DNA from: Halichondria panicea
Taxonomy: Eukaryota; Porifera; Demospongiae; Suberitida; Halichondriidae
Assembly: GCF_963675165.1 (NCBI RefSeq)
Contig: NC_087388.1
Location: forward strand, 4,531,047 to 4,595,046
DNA length: 64,000 bases
Direction of reading: 5' to 3'
Part shown: positions 25,601 through 39,354 of the stretch, piece after piece
How the letters are laid out: the number at the start of each line of letters is the position of its first letter
How positions within the stretch are numbered: the first letter of the stretch is position 1
Position numbers and translations under genes: made by a program
Notes under the pieces: model-generated
The model's input: the letters and a program-made list of their open reading frames with translations, nothing else
The model's database searches: none
Told to the model about the DNA's origin: nothing

Positions 25601-28600
25601 GCACAAACCTTACAAAAAAACACTTCACGAACATTTAAGCCTCGAAAATTACCTGGGCTGCTATTCGGTTAGTTGCTGGCTTACCAGAGGAGCCTCCATT
25701 GGCCGGTAGACCTCCAACACAGGCTGTTGTACCACGTCCAAGTACACTCCAGTGAAGTTAAGCGTAATGCCTCCACTGGGAATGGTGTTGCTAGGAAACA
25801 CAGCAGTAACATTGGGGTTGTTACAATAAATGAAGACCACTCCTGGATTGCTGACTCTGGCAGCATCAATGGACACCACCACTAATGCAGCAGAAGTGAG
25901 GTTTGCTGCTGAGGTCCTGCAAAGAATTTTCTCAGACTGGACAGATCTGCAGGGAAAGGTCTGAGCATTGTCTGTTACTCAATATATACAGTCACTCACG
26001 ATATGTTGCAGACGTATCTTGACCACTCGCTGATCTCCAGAGAGACTCTAGTGTTCTCCTGGTTACCCACGTCCAGTGCAGTCCCACTCACAACTACTAC
26101 AGTTCCCCCCGCCATGGGTCCAAAGGTCGGAGTCACCCTATTGATAGTAGGATCCACTGCAGTGAAGGAGTCAACGCTTACGATGGCTACTCTAGAACCA
26201 ATGGCCAGAGAAAACTCTTTGAGTCCTCCAGTTACAAAGTTGGTGGTCTCACAGACAAACTGGTGCCATGGTATAAAACTAATGTTGAGGGGAGAGCAGG
26301 CCACGCCTCCTAATGTTAGGGCAGATTTTTGAATGTCGTCAAAAGTCCCTCCGAGGTCATTTCCCATCACAGTGATTGCTGTACCACCCTCAACTGGTCC
26401 TGTGGGTGTATACAATACAGGTTTGTTATCCTCCTAGCTATAAAACTATAGTAAAAGGTTTCAAAATAATGATAGACACTTCAAATACTATAATTGTCAA
26501 TGATGGTATCAGAGGTAAAATGCAGTACTGTATGCTCATGTATTCTTACCCGATATTGGAGTGAATAAGTTGATGACAGGGGCAGGAGGATTTCCCCCCT
26601 CGGTAACAAAGGTGCTAGAACATTCCTGCATCACCTCGCAACTATCCTCACACCACCCACACCCAAACTCTGACCCCATTCTGGGCGCTAAACAGTCTGA
26701 ATATCCACTGGCCAAATCACGACAATCATACAATGTCACTGTTGTTGTGTGTGTGCATGTGGAGTGGGGTACAGAAAAGACTTGTGTACATGTATCTATA
26801 TATATTGTATCTAGTCTATGTTTTCGTTTGTTTAGATACAATTCTAGTACTAGAACGTCTTCTGCGCGTGAAAAACTTTTTCTAATGAGCCAATTTTAAA
26901 ATAATCAGCAGACTTTGTGATCTAATCTTTGCGTTCTGGTAGATTGTGATGTCAAACAAGTATTGGTATATCAATTTTATTTTTGAAGAGATAAAAAAAT
27001 TGCAAAATCGCATGCTCGCAAAATATTTGTAAATTATCGAGAGATGACATTAGTACCTGAAATTTGTTGCATAGTGTTGCTCAGTGTGTGGTTGACTTCA
27101 TTACCCATCCAGGTTACCATGACAACCACATGAGAAGTTCCAACCCCAGTGGAAAGTGTGAGCTGTACACAAAATCGTCAGTATGTCCATATGCATTAAT
27201 TAATCAGGCATAATCATGTACAAGTGTGGGAATAGTGACTTCACTGACTGACATGCAATCCTCTTCATTACAGAGCCTATATTGTGTACCACATTATTCA
27301 GGTGACATTGTCAACACTCACTTGTCCACTGCCCACTGTACACAGGATGGAGCTCTCGTTCTCGTACCGAGCTGTCAGATTAACTCCATTCACAACACAA
27401 AAGTACTCAAAACCATCCGTCTATGCATGAGAAAGCCATGGAACAATGGAGGTACAAAGGTTATGCGACTTACGGGGGCGATGAGGTGCCTGGTTGTCAG
27501 TCGAAGGTCCTGGGCCACCCTTACTGGTTGAGTGTACACACCAGAGGGGGGCGTGTCCAACAGGGGGCACTCAGCAGTGAAGTCATTACCTCCAGACACC
27601 TGTACAGATGATGTATATGTATAGTGCAGGTCACCAAGATCACTCAGCTCACCTGTAGGAAGTGAGATACATTCCTGCAAGGAGCCGATGTGCCACCGCA
27701 CTGCTTGTTGAGGTTACACCATCCACACGGACTGTTGAGCCCGAGGCAATCCTTACAGCTGTAGAGAATATAGATACAGCCTTATCTGTAAGTAGGACGG
27801 TATAGTCAGTCTGAGTCATGCATGCATATACCTCGAGACAGAAAGTTTATTTTGCAAGCTAGAATTAAGCCTAGAAACTGTTATTTTGCAACCGTTGATT
27901 ATTTAAAACCAGCAGGCGATCCTCGAAAGGCTGTAAAAACAATGCTGATCTCATTGTAAATTCACAATCACTGATTCTATCACTCTATATGTTGCTCTCA
28001 ATTACAATCCGCGTGGATAAACTTAAGTGTTGGTACGGTAGATGCTGAGCAAGAGAGACAGGGAGCCTCCCTCAAAAATGCGTGCGGTAGCAATGTGACT
28101 TTATTAGGTGTAGCCTTGGTTTGCAAAGTGGTTCCTTGTACTGCAGACTATTATACTATCAAATCTATATAATTATAGTTGGCACTGCAGTGCAGTTATA
28201 GTCAAGCTGTTTATAAAAGACAACTTATAGGTCTACAGCTGCTCAGCTATAGCTATATCAGTCTGAGAGTGACTTCCATCAGCCAATATGGCACATAGAT
28301 AATTAATTTGCCCATAGGTCAGGAGGTACTTGAGCACCCTCTGCTAGATCCGCCCCTGGGGTATAGACATCAATTCTAGGCCACAGAGAAAAGAGATTAG
28401 TGGCCTACTCTACAGACGAGTAGGGAAGACAGGGGCGTAGCCAGACTTTTGAGACAGGGGTTTCTTCAGAAAAATCAGCGGCGCGATAGCGCCGCGAAAT
28501 TTTGTGGCCACGCCCACTTCCGGTACCACACCCTCTTGATTGGGGCACACCTACTGTTTATTGACTATTGTTCATGACTTTTTTACATGTTTGTGAGAAG

Positions 28601-31600
28601 CTAGCTAGCTATAGACGTAACATACTAGGCATGCAGGTGCCAATTGTGTATTGCTAGTCTAGCTGAGCAACAATTAAATGTCATTTACCTGAGAGGTTTC
28701 ATGTGGCTGAAATTGTTCTAAACTTGTACACTTCCTGAATAAAGTTGTGCTTAGAGCTGAGTCTGAGAATACTGGAGCATTCAGGATTGATACTAGATCT
28801 AGAACTTAAGTCTTGGTCTTCTTTGTTTGAGGTAGCTAGCTAGCTGAGACTAACTACCTGAGACAAAGCCAAACACGGTGCTGCTCTGATTATTGATTTG
28901 CAGCCACGTGTGAAAAGATGGGCAGGGCTGCATGATTTCAATTATAGGGAGCCCTGCCCAATTTTCTCAGCAGCTCCTGGGGGGGTTTCTGGGCAACCAG
29001 GAAACAATGGTAGCTACGCCCCTGGAAGAGAACAAGGTGTGTGATTGCAGCACTTCAATTTAGTGCCGCATTAAAAGTGAAGTTCTGCAATCATACCATC
29101 CATTGTTTTTACAACCCTACTCGATCCGCACCCACAAACATTAATTATGCATGTACAATACTGAACATAACACACACGACGTGGTAAGTGCTCTGCTATT
29201 ATTTTTTAGTGGCACGGTGAAAATGGTACTAAACATATGCGATCAATGATTGTGGAGCTTAAGCGTATTATGAATACCTTTCTCCTGCTGAGCACCTGTA
29301 GATAGTGAGTGCTTGGTTGGTGATGTCAAATGGCTTATTGAACAAAGAGCTCTGAAAGCCCAGGCTGATGTTTGCAGTCACTCCAGGGTAGTCAGGCATC
29401 AGTCCTTCAATATCACAATGGAACACTGTTCCAGGGGTGACCTCAACAGCTGGTACTATGAATGGTGGGAAACGTCTTTCACTGTCTGCCAGATGACAGG
29501 ACATGTTTTCTCCAGGCAGACGATCAGGAAGGCCGGGGGAGGTCAGAGTCACTGTGAGCTGTGGGGGTCAGTTTATGATCAGACACATGTCAACCATATA
29601 CAAAGCATGCATGCATGCCTTACCTCGTTAGCAAGAATCGCAGAGTCAAGCACAAGTTGCATAGGGTCCACAGTAGCAGCAGTAAAACAGTTGGCATTAT
29701 CTTGTGTCCATCTACTGGAAAGACTGGAGTTCTGACACTGGGTCTGACGAGAGCACTTGTTCTCCACCACACACCACCCACACAGCGGGTTGAGGTCATT
29801 GGTACAACTGGTACAGTCTATACGCTGAGAGCACTCCTCAATCGGTACCTGGAACACCTGTAGAGAGGGGAGTCGGGGATGTAGATAGCTTAATTAGGTT
29901 TGCAAATGGCAAAATTACAGCTTAGGTTTGCCAATGGCAAAATTACAGCAGGAAATGTTTACTAAATATTTTCATATCCTCAGAGTATATGCATGTGTAG
30001 ATCAATGTTTCACAGTGATGTCTACAGTACGGCCCCAATATACGAAGAATGGCAATATAAGCTTTAACTCACAGAGTCTCTAGTGACTGCTGTGATGTAG
30101 TTCAGTCCCTCCTGCCATGACAAATGAAATACATCAGAGGTCACTGGCTGATTGTAGAATGAGCTATCAGTGTCCAGGGTCAATGTACCACTGACATCGT
30201 ACTGTGGAGAGACAAACAATGCCATAATTACACTAATCATGGCATGACTAACCATATATCTTCTAATTTATCGGACAGCAAAAAATGGAAATTGTCTGGG
30301 TATAATTATATAATCATATAGAGCACGTGAAATGTCCGGAATAATTAGAACAAGCATGAGCTTGCCGATTTTAATAAAACAGTGTGCGACTGAATAGTTA
30401 CTAGCTATCTAACACTAGCTAATCCTCAAAGCTATCTAATTGCATGCAGCACTCTTGCTGGCTATAAAGATACTTTGCATGGTTAGGGTTAGGGGTTAAG
30501 GTTTGGTTGCTCGGTATGTATAACTCAAGGTATTGTCTGGATATTTATTAAAGCACCAGAGTGTCCGCTGTATTAGAACATCGAAACCAGAAAAAGTCAC
30601 AGTCCGGGATATTAGAAGTGTCCAAAGATATTATACGGTATATATATATAGCTGAGTCAGCTGACTCAATCATGCACTTACTCCTCTTATCTTCGAATCA
30701 TCAGTTGCCACAAATATTAAAGAGAACTGTTCCACCTTCACAGCTACTGAAGCAATAGGGACAAGACTGTCTTCGAAGTTGATACGAACTGGTGCTATTT
30801 TGTCAATACCACCATTTGGAGTGAGAAGGCCGACTGGACTGGGTGTGTCACATCTGTCTTCAGTTACCTGGAAAATAGAATTGTTATGTTAGAAGTATAC
30901 CAGTAAATATACAAACCTGAGGCTGGGGCAAGGTATCGCAGTTTTCTGAGCCTGTTTTCCATTTTAAGCCAATTTCTTCTCCAACAGTACGTGACACAAT
31001 GCAAGAGTTATATTTAGTGTCTATAGCTTCATCGACAGCAGTGATATTGACCAGACAAATAGAGTTAGCACCGCCGTAACAAATATTTATGACAGCAGTG
31101 GGCCCAGATATTCCACTGAAGTCCTCCACTAATGACACTGCACACAAACAAGTATCTTCAGTGATCCCCTGAAAGCCGCAATCGAACCCCAGTTCATACA
31201 AAGCAGTCACTCCACAGGTACTTGGGCCTCCACAATCAGGCAGGTTGCAAACACGTAGCAGTCTTATAGCCTGTGCACTAACAGGTCGGAAGTCAACGAC
31301 AACATAGTATGCAAATTCACCACTCACAAAACCACCATATGCGTAGAATTGTCGTTCAAAGTTACTAACTCCAAAAACAAATTCATTGCGCGTGCCTGAT
31401 GGATTTTTATCAGACGATCTACTAAACCCCTCTCCAAACTGTTGCAGTGCCATCTCATTTTCTGCTCCAGATCCAGTGAAGAAAGTGTCTCCTGACGCAA
31501 TGATAGCTGCTCCATAATCAAGAGCTACTATAGCATCACTGACACTCCTGATGGGACCAGCACTGAGGTTGCTTGCATTGTAGAGAGAGCAAGAGAGATC

Positions 31601-31888
31601 ATCTAAACACACCACCAACATCCCAGTAGAGCTCAGGGCCAGTCCTTCGTTAATAACAGCATCTCCTAGATCAACTCTCTCTTCTTGTATTAGCTGAGCA
31701 TTCAGTCTATACAGGTAATTGTCTGCAGCAAGAAATGTTCTCCCAGTGGAGTCCACTTGCAATCCTGGGAGATTGTCAGAGTCATCAACGAAATCAAAGG
31801 AGAACGATTGTGAATGAGCTGCTCCTTGCAGAACAAACAAAGCTAGGAAACCCACTAGCATAGCCATCTCTATATTCTGTATAAACAT
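19647..31888 (-). CDS. Receptor tyrosine kinase with plexin-type ectodomain, copy B (intact)
   Basis: Twenty-four exons join in phase: 31888-30917, 30867-30682, 30201-30073, 29857-29624, 29558-29278, 27758-27653, 27599-27474, 27420-27322, 27162-27057, 26738-26550, 26399-26000, 25946-25685, 24868-24647, 24597-24445, 24400-24177, 24115-24060, 23118-23026, 22968-22885, 22523-22306, 21600-21488, 21195-21030, 20964-20822, 20694-20537, 19780-19647 (4854 nt, 1617 residues). Order of domains: signal peptide ([19 protein letters not shown]), Sema to about 430, PSI1 (CTSC...CGWC), IPT-like segment, PSI2 (CKDCLG...CGWC) near 602, linker, PSI3 near 748, then several IPTs, transmembrane helix near 1180-1205, juxtamembrane, kinase about 1270-1560. 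Kinase motifs: [45 protein letters not shown]. The short tail has tyrosines in RYVDP and EAYDLS. Inferred role: a cell-surface receptor signalling by tyrosine phosphorylation; the ligand is unknown. Confidence 0.92.
19921..20232. mobile_element. CAGTGGCGTAG element, 5-base target duplication
   Basis: 312 bases starting cagtggcgtaggaag and ending cttcctacgccactg, flanked by gatta at 19916-19920 and 20233-20237. It lies in the last intron of receptor B. Copy A keeps the empty site near 8880-8890 (acaattagatttttgtcg). Confidence 0.9.
28430..29024. mobile_element. CAGGGGCGTAGC element, 5-base target duplication
   Basis: 595 bases starting caggggcgtagcc and ending gtagctacgcccctg, flanked by gaaga at 28425-28429 and 29025-29029. 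It sits in the intron of receptor B between the PSI1-side IPT exon and the PSI2 exon; copies C and D lack it there. No coding capacity seen. Confidence 0.88.
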
Positions 31889-32672
31889 CTATATTGTATA
31901 TAGCCACTATTAATAATGAATACTTTATATAGGTCTACACTGAATACATTCCTATGTGAAAATTGTGTCTCTCCACACAGAAATGAGCTCATGAATTCCT
32001 GAAACACTATACTAATGCAGTGTGTTTTGTTATTGTCTTGTGCCTATAGAATGCACGTCCTTGGTCTATGGACATCTTTACCGAATATCAATCGGTATAT
32101 AGGTTATAGTCTGGGCCCAATAGTATATCTGACAGTAGTGTGTCTCGGTATCTACATTCTGGTTAGCATTAGGACTGTAACTTTTGTTTAGAATGATTGT
32201 ACAATTGCCAATCATTATAAGAATGCCAGTAACAATTACATATAATTATGGCTGTGTCAACATGGTTCGTATTACACTGTGGCATTGAGTAAGTAAGTAA
32301 GTGTGGTCCAAGTTCAAAAGCAACAGAGCACTATAGCGAGTAATTTTCATGGGGTAAACATTTCATTTACCTTGACTGTGAATATTTTTTGTGAGTAAAC
32401 ATTTCATTTGACTTTATTGCCTGCACTGCATTGCATGCGTTAATTCCAGTAAACCACGCCTAGGTTTTTGCGGGGAAATTTTTCGTGGAGGTCAGCTTGC
32501 CCACGAAAATAACTAATTTTTACATAGCAAAAATTATACCAGCTGCACAATAATTAATTAGAATGCTGCTAACAATTATCATGCAGGTACTTTGTACAAG
32601 TAATAGTTGTACCATGGATATCAAGGGTGTATTGGATTTGTACTACCAAGGGCAGTTCTATGTATTCCCTGA
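31889..32672 (-). promoter_or_regulatory. 5' flank of receptor B, conserved with receptor D
   Basis: The reverse complement of this region matches the D flank in two blocks (49629-50042 and 51761-51982), then again the last 25 bases before the ATG. The conserved length suggests that the gene and its promoter region were duplicated together. I see no certain TATA box; tatataaagtatt about 45-55 bases before the ATG is a weak candidate. Confidence 0.6.
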
Positions 32673-34198
32673 GGGCTTTTAAATCATGTAGAAACTTCCT
32701 AAACAGTGTCTAACTATTATTTGTATCAATGATGATTAAGTGTACAGTATACACTGCTCAGCTTGCATGTATAGTGAAATGTACTGTGCACATTGAGGAC
32801 TCTATCTTTAAGAGAGTTCCGACGCAGCGCTATACTCTACCCAGGAGCAGTACCACGCATCCACCTTCCTCTATACAAACACAAAACGTAACCAATATAT
32901 AGCATGCCAGAGGTTATATATAAATGAGCTGAGCTATGACAATTATGTGCATGGTCTTGTTTAACTGCTTACGTCCTCGCTAAAATTTTCCTCGCTAAAA
33001 TTTCAACTTTGCTACCTCGCTCAACTCTGTGCAGATTTCTGCCCTAAATTTTAGTCTCCTTTTCCTCCCTTGGTAAGCCACCCAGCCAAACCCAATACCC
33101 TAGTGAAACCCCCTCCCTTTTGGTTAACATTTTCAGCAGCCTCAAAGTAGAAATCTCTTGGAACTGCAGGATGACACATTACGACGTAATTGGTACTTTA
33201 TACACCCTCGGCTATACCGAATACTGAACCTGCCACATAACGTCTCAGGAGACCCTAAAATCTAAGAACACGGCCTTTTTTCGAACCTCAGTTAGAGATG
33301 TTAAAGCTTTTGCCGCCTCTCCCCCCTTAAAAAGCCTTCACACAAATTTTGGAGACAGGCGCACCCAAATTTGCACTATCACGAGGGGTAAGGGAAATTT
33401 TACAACATGCCTCGCATTTTAGCAACTTGTGTGCATGCTATCTGTGACATTTATTTACCACTGTGCAAGGTACATGTGCTCCTGTTGATGCGGAGGTATC
33501 AGCTGTAGCCACACAAAGACAGGCTATATTTGGATGTTCATTCTTGGAAAACAAATTTTGAACTAGATCTAGCGTAGTTTACACATTAACAAACACGTTG
33601 ACCTCCTGGTGACTATGTACACACTTGCTCATACAATATTGCACATGCTTTAACTCATTCCCTGCTACGTTTTAATATGTCGTACAAGTGTGTACATGCA
33701 TAGTTACCAGGAGGTCAACATGTTTGTTAAATGTACCTTGTGGGAGTGATGATGTTTTCTTGTGCTGTGTAAACTACGCTAGATCTAGTTCAAAATTTTT
33801 TCCAATGCATGTACTCACACAATGTATACTACTGTACTTCACAGTGCCGTAAAAAGTCAGTGAACTGGAGAAAAAGTTGTCCAAGAAGACATGCATGCAC
33901 AGTTAAACTGTTTGCAGAGGTTAGGGTAGACATACAACTGCTATAGAAATTACCTTATCATTGTGGAATGAATTCCTTGTATCATGTATTATGAAAGGTA
34001 CGCTAATTAAAATTGCAAACAACCATTGCATTGTGTAAACACTTTGATACTGCATGCATGTGTACATGTATGATGTATAAAGTATCTAATGGTAACACCA
34101 ATTATTGAGTTGTATTACTACTCTACCGGAAACACGTACATTCGGCCTTTACCTCATAACTATTATAGTTATAGCTGTGGTAGTAATTAATTTATTCC
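32673..34198. other. Intergenic between receptors B and C
   Basis: No gene seen. It holds the long hairpin at 33547-33803. The C stop codon is at 34199-34201. Confidence 0.45.
33547..33803. repeat. Long two-part hairpin repeat
   Basis: Outer arms (ttttgaactagatctagcg / cgctagatctagttcaaaa) and inner arms (gttgacctcctgg / ccaggaggtcaac) pair, with about 33 extra bases in the right arm between them. It looks like an inverted-repeat transposon that later gained an insertion. No target duplication was recognised. Confidence 0.7.
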
Positions 34199-37100
34199 CT
34201 AGCTGAGGTCGTACATTCTGTTTTTAATTGTTAGCGGATAACCTGACGGAGGGTCGACATAGCGATGAGCGTCTTTTTGATCAGTAAGTGTGGGTTCACA
34301 GTCACATTCTGCAGTTAAAGAAAATCGTAATCAATTATTGTTGGACATGCAAAAGCCATTCCAGATGATGATAATTATACAAGTTGTACGTTAGTCAACT
34401 CTATATAGTTATAGGACTCTCGAAAGTGGGTATTATTTTTGTAAATGATCTATATTATTATATAGCTACTAGATAGTAGCGGTACTAAATAGAAAAAGTA
34501 GGCTAATATTATGTCCATAGTAAGAGCTATAAACATTGTTCACAAATTAAACTCAGGATAAACGTTTCAAAACTTACTGAGCTGCTCCACCTCTTGAATT
34601 GTGTTCAGTAGCACCATACCGAGCTCAGTATAGCCAGAAATGGAAGTCAGTAGCCTTTCCAAAATGGCGGACAGTTGTGAGAAGGTTGGCCTCTCCTCGG
34701 GATCCTCCTTCCAACATTGACGCATCAATTCACAACTGTGTGAGGATAGAGTGGTATATACGGTCAGTTGGAATGAAAAGATAATCAAATGACTACCCTC
34801 CCGGCCCCCAATCTATCCCCTCGGAGGATTGCAGCCAGCCCCAATAATTTACCTGTCCCCAAACCAACGACAGAGCTCTGCATACATGGGATAATTACTA
34901 GAATCGATATCATCGCTGAATATACTGCTCCACGCAACTATTGTTGACGTATATAAATTATACTCAACAGAACTCAAGAGTGTACACTCACATCTCGGTG
35001 GCACAGGCTGGGTTGATAGGTCTCTTGAGTCTCTGCCCCTCCCCCAGCAGCTGGATGAGGGACAACGGGTCCACGGCAGGGTAGGGAGTCCTTCCTCCAT
35101 TGAATACCTCCCACACAGTCACACCATATGACCACTGCATGGGCGTATGGACAAGAGGTAACAGTAACAATTGATAAATCAAATTTAAGGTTAAGTCAGA
35201 AACATCCATTTCATATGGGGTTGAGGTTAGACAATGCTTGTAATAGGGCATATCTCACGGGAAGCTCTGCTATGCAATTCATGATAAAATTATGATAGTA
35301 GCTAAATGAAAGAGGAACAAACTGAATAGGATCACACAGTTGACTTGTCCTGTTGGAAGTGTGATGTGTATATATAATTATAGTGTTAGTAATCAGATCC
35401 ACGTTTTTTGTGAGCTTATAATTATATAATTATACTGTTTTGCTTCTCTTTTATCATCTGTAAGAACCACATAGATATTCAAGTTAGGAACTACTCAAGA
35501 GACATGCACTAATACTACAGTATAACTCTTTCAGTGCTTATATACGTTGTACTTGCAGTTGCAGTACGAGATGGCCTGAACACTTTCTTTATTGCTCACC
35601 CCTTCAATCCACTGGTCATACTAGGCATATGGATTGTTTGCTTCTCCTATTAGGGTCACGTGAGCGCCCATGGGAGGTACCCAACCCACATCCGTTACAG
35701 ACATACAAACAAGGGGCGTAATTAAGTGTGTAGCATGTGATCTTTAGGCAGTATATGCGTCTATATACCATGCAGCACTGGCTCACCACATCGGTTTTCT
35801 CTGTGAAGATGGCATCGTTGAGACTTTCCAAGGCCATCCATTTGAAGGGCAGCTTCACATTGGCTCGGTCGTTTTGTCTAAAGTAGCCACTAGCATAGAC
35901 GTCTTCAGCCAGACCAAAGTCCCCCACCCTGATACCCCCTCCCGAGTCCAGCCTATAATAAAAATGTGATTGCTGTCTAATTATATAATTATAGTAGTGC
36001 ATTCTATATATAAGCAAATAATGAATTTTGCATGTAATAATTATGTACACATGCACTGTCGATGGTTCACTCACATGCAGTTTCTGGCTGCAAGGTCTCG
36101 ATGGACGAACTTCTGTTCAGCTAAGTAGGCCATTCCCAGTGCTATCTGACGGCACATCTTTAGAAGTAATTTCCTTACTTCCAGAATCTATGCAATGTAT
36201 TCGTACTTGGTGCTCTTATTTTTGACCCAGCTCTGAAAAACCCCACCACCTCCTCTATTTCTATTGAGACTATACTCAGCACTATCCCCACAACACTCAC
36301 ACTAATAAATTGAACAAATCTTACTTGTTATAAAAAACATCAGTTGTGAATAATCAGTCATGCATGTATACGTAGTTAACCGTGCATGTAGTATAGCTAT
36401 AATTATTGCATGCATTGTGATGTATATGAGCTGTTGTGGATTTTATTGAGGATAAAGAGGCTGCAGAGTCAAGGAGTTGAGCACCCACTGCCAGATCTAG
36501 GCTGGTCAAACGGTGAAGTGAAAGAAATTGTGGGGTCACAGAATTCTGATTGCGATAGCAAAAGGGAATGTAGTCAGCTTCCTCCACAGGCCTCGAGAAA
36601 AAGGAAGTGGGCGTAAACACCAGGAGGGTGTAGTGTGCTTCCCCCCCCACTATCACAAACTACACACTAAGTAAAGCTCAGCTCCACCCGTGCACCTCTC
36701 TGTTGCCGGGAGACACCCACACAATACTCATACTATAAACGTATCTCTTCATACTTACCAGCATGCTGGTAGTTGGTAGATACTGAAAGCTATTTCCTTA
36801 ACCGGCCGGGCCGTAATTAACACACCTGATCAATTTCACAGTCAATGTCCAGCTCCAGACTGCTCCTCTCTCTCTTGAGATAGCCAATGAGGCTCCCATT
36901 GGCCATATATGGCATCACTATGGCAATGCCGGGACCAGCATCTAGACACACCCCAATCAGGGACATGACGTGAGGATGGTCGAATTCCTGCATCTTGTTC
37001 ACCTCACACACCATGCTCTGAACATCTGACAATGAGAACAGACCTGCAGAGTAGAGAATGACTAACGGACTAATCAGAAATGCGAAGTTGTGTGTGTTGT

Positions 37101-39232
37101 ATTGTTAGTAATTGGCCAGTAATTAATAGAACATAGTACCTGACAACGAAAACAAGCTATACATGTTTGTATTGTGGTTAAATGATGTCACCTTTTAGTG
37201 TCTTCACAGCCACCCCCTGCATAGGTACATTGTTCCAATCTGTCAGGACGCCCTTGTACACAATGCCAAATTCACCTGCGCAGTGCATGCATGACATCCC
37301 ATATAATGAAATGCATATCTTTGTTTACCTTGTCCGATTGCAGTACTGGAGAGCTTCAATTTTGAGGCAACTATTTTCATTGAGTCTGGGATGGACTCAG
37401 CAATCTCAACAAGTTCTGATTCTGTATAATAGGTCAGTTAAGATTGCATGTAACAGAGACTAAGGTGAGAATAAGAAAGTATACTGAAACTTACTAACGA
37501 GTGCAGTATTGCCGTCTACTAGATCTACCTCCTGACTTCTCCTGTAATGATGAAAATATTAAGATGATTGCATGAATAGCTGTAAACTAAGTTCACCTAT
37601 TAGCTACGAGCTCCATGATCTGCTCATGCATAGCAATTGACACGGTCTTCTTCCGAGAGTTGAGATAGAAACTGACAAAGATGATCAGCATTACACACAC
37701 TACCACTATAGCCCCCCCAAAAACACTCGGGATGATGACCTCCAGTGAAGTTCCAGCAGCCACAGGACTTGTGTACGTCAGTTGCTGGTCTAATACTTGA
37801 GCAATATTGCTCCCAATAGTCACCTGAAGGGGCATGCACAATAACAGCTAGAGTTCAATAGTCACTCACTTGTATAATGGCTGGGTTTTCTCTTTTCGGT
37901 GGCTCCAAGGGGGCGGTACAGATGACTTCACTCCCTCTCAAGCTGCCAGGTGTCTTGACACACTCCTCCCCTCCCACTGTCACTCGTATCTCACTGGTCT
38001 CCACTGAGTCGAGATTATCACCCTGAATACACATACGGTATAACAATAGGGTCACCATGCATGCTGGCTATAGCACCATATGTACCGCAATGCGTATGAG
38101 GGTCTCTGTGCCACTGGTGATATCTTGTGAGGTTTCTAATCTAAAGTTGGATGTATCTGATTGGACGCTGATGGGGAGACGTGCTTGTGTGGTGGGCGGG
38201 ACATCGTCAAACATTAGAGCGTAGTCCAATGGGGTCAGTGAGGCTGTCTTCAGGGTAGGAGTGGAGCATGTGATGGTTGTATTGTCCATAGCACTGCAGT
38301 TGCTCCTCTGTAGGGAGGGACAGTGCATCATGTACTGTATCTATTTTTGAGGGAAAACATCTAGAACAAGCCACAAAAATACTCAGTCATGAAAACAATA
38401 ATAAATTTACAACTTCGACACAAGTGGCTGCAAAAATTTCAAAAACGTCGCTATGTGTGACCATCGAAAATTATCTGCTATATACGATATAGCTTACCAG
38501 AGGAGCCCCCATTGGCTGGTGGTAGACCTCCAAAACAATCTGTTGTACCACGTCCAAATTCATTCCAGTAAAGGTCAGTGTGATGCCTCCACTAGGAATG
38601 GTGTTGCTAGGAAACACAGCAGTCACATTAATTAGGGTTGTTACGATAACTGAAGACCACTCTTGGATGGCTGGCTGACTCTAGCTGCATCAATGGACAC
38701 CACCACCAAAGCATCGGAGATGCAGTTTGCTGCTGAGATCCTGCAATTAATCTCTTCAGACTCGATAGATCTGCAGGAAAAGTTTGTAGCTATAGTATTA
38801 ATAATATTATCAAGTAGTGAGTAGGGTTGGGTCGAAAACAGCAAAAATGCCCCCTCTGGATCTCACCCAAGAAGCAAGACAAAGTTATTTTGAGTTTATA
38901 TATCTGTTGCCCATAATTATCATTTGTGACATTTGTGTGAAATATGAACTGAATTGAACATTGTATGAAAAAGTTATAAGAACAGCAAAACAACAAAAAC
39001 AACAACTTTTTGTCATTCTTCTCCTCAGGGTCTTCAGTGAGATAATTTAGAGAAGTGTAGGTCCACAGCACAAACTAGTGACATATTACTGTTCTCAGTA
39101 GCCTTGGGTACCGTAGTGCAGTAACTAATCTATTTCCTTCGAAGTTAAATTTGCTACGGTGGAAGCTACGCCCTCTTTAATGGGTGTAGAGGTGAGGTCG
39201 CCATTGTTTACCTACTGAGCATGCTCAGACAT

Positions 39233-39354
39233 CAGAGGAGGTACGACATCCGCGTGTCATCCGCATGTCTTTAACACACACATTCCGAACTTTGACCTAA
39301 GGAATGTGTGTGTTAAAGACATGCGGATGACACGTGGATGTCGTACCTCCTCTG
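39233..39354. mobile_element. 122-base foldback element with 9-base target duplication
   Basis: Arms of about 54 bases (cagaggaggtacgacatcc... and its complement) with one mismatch, 14-base loop. It is flanked by ctcagacat at 39224-39232 and 39355-39363. It lies inside an intron of copy C. Different ends from the TAGCC family but the same architecture. Confidence 0.88.

Noticed and set aside
29313-29735. 140-codon open frame on the + strand
   Set aside because: Antisense to the PSI1 and IPT exons of receptor B, which are supported by homology and splice sites.
34855-34905. Possible extra kinase exon in copy C encoding a YAELCRWFG-like segment
   Set aside because: The exons at 35134-34992 and 34735-34578 already join in phase to give the usual kinase sequence (TEI then CELMRQCW), so this is intronic.
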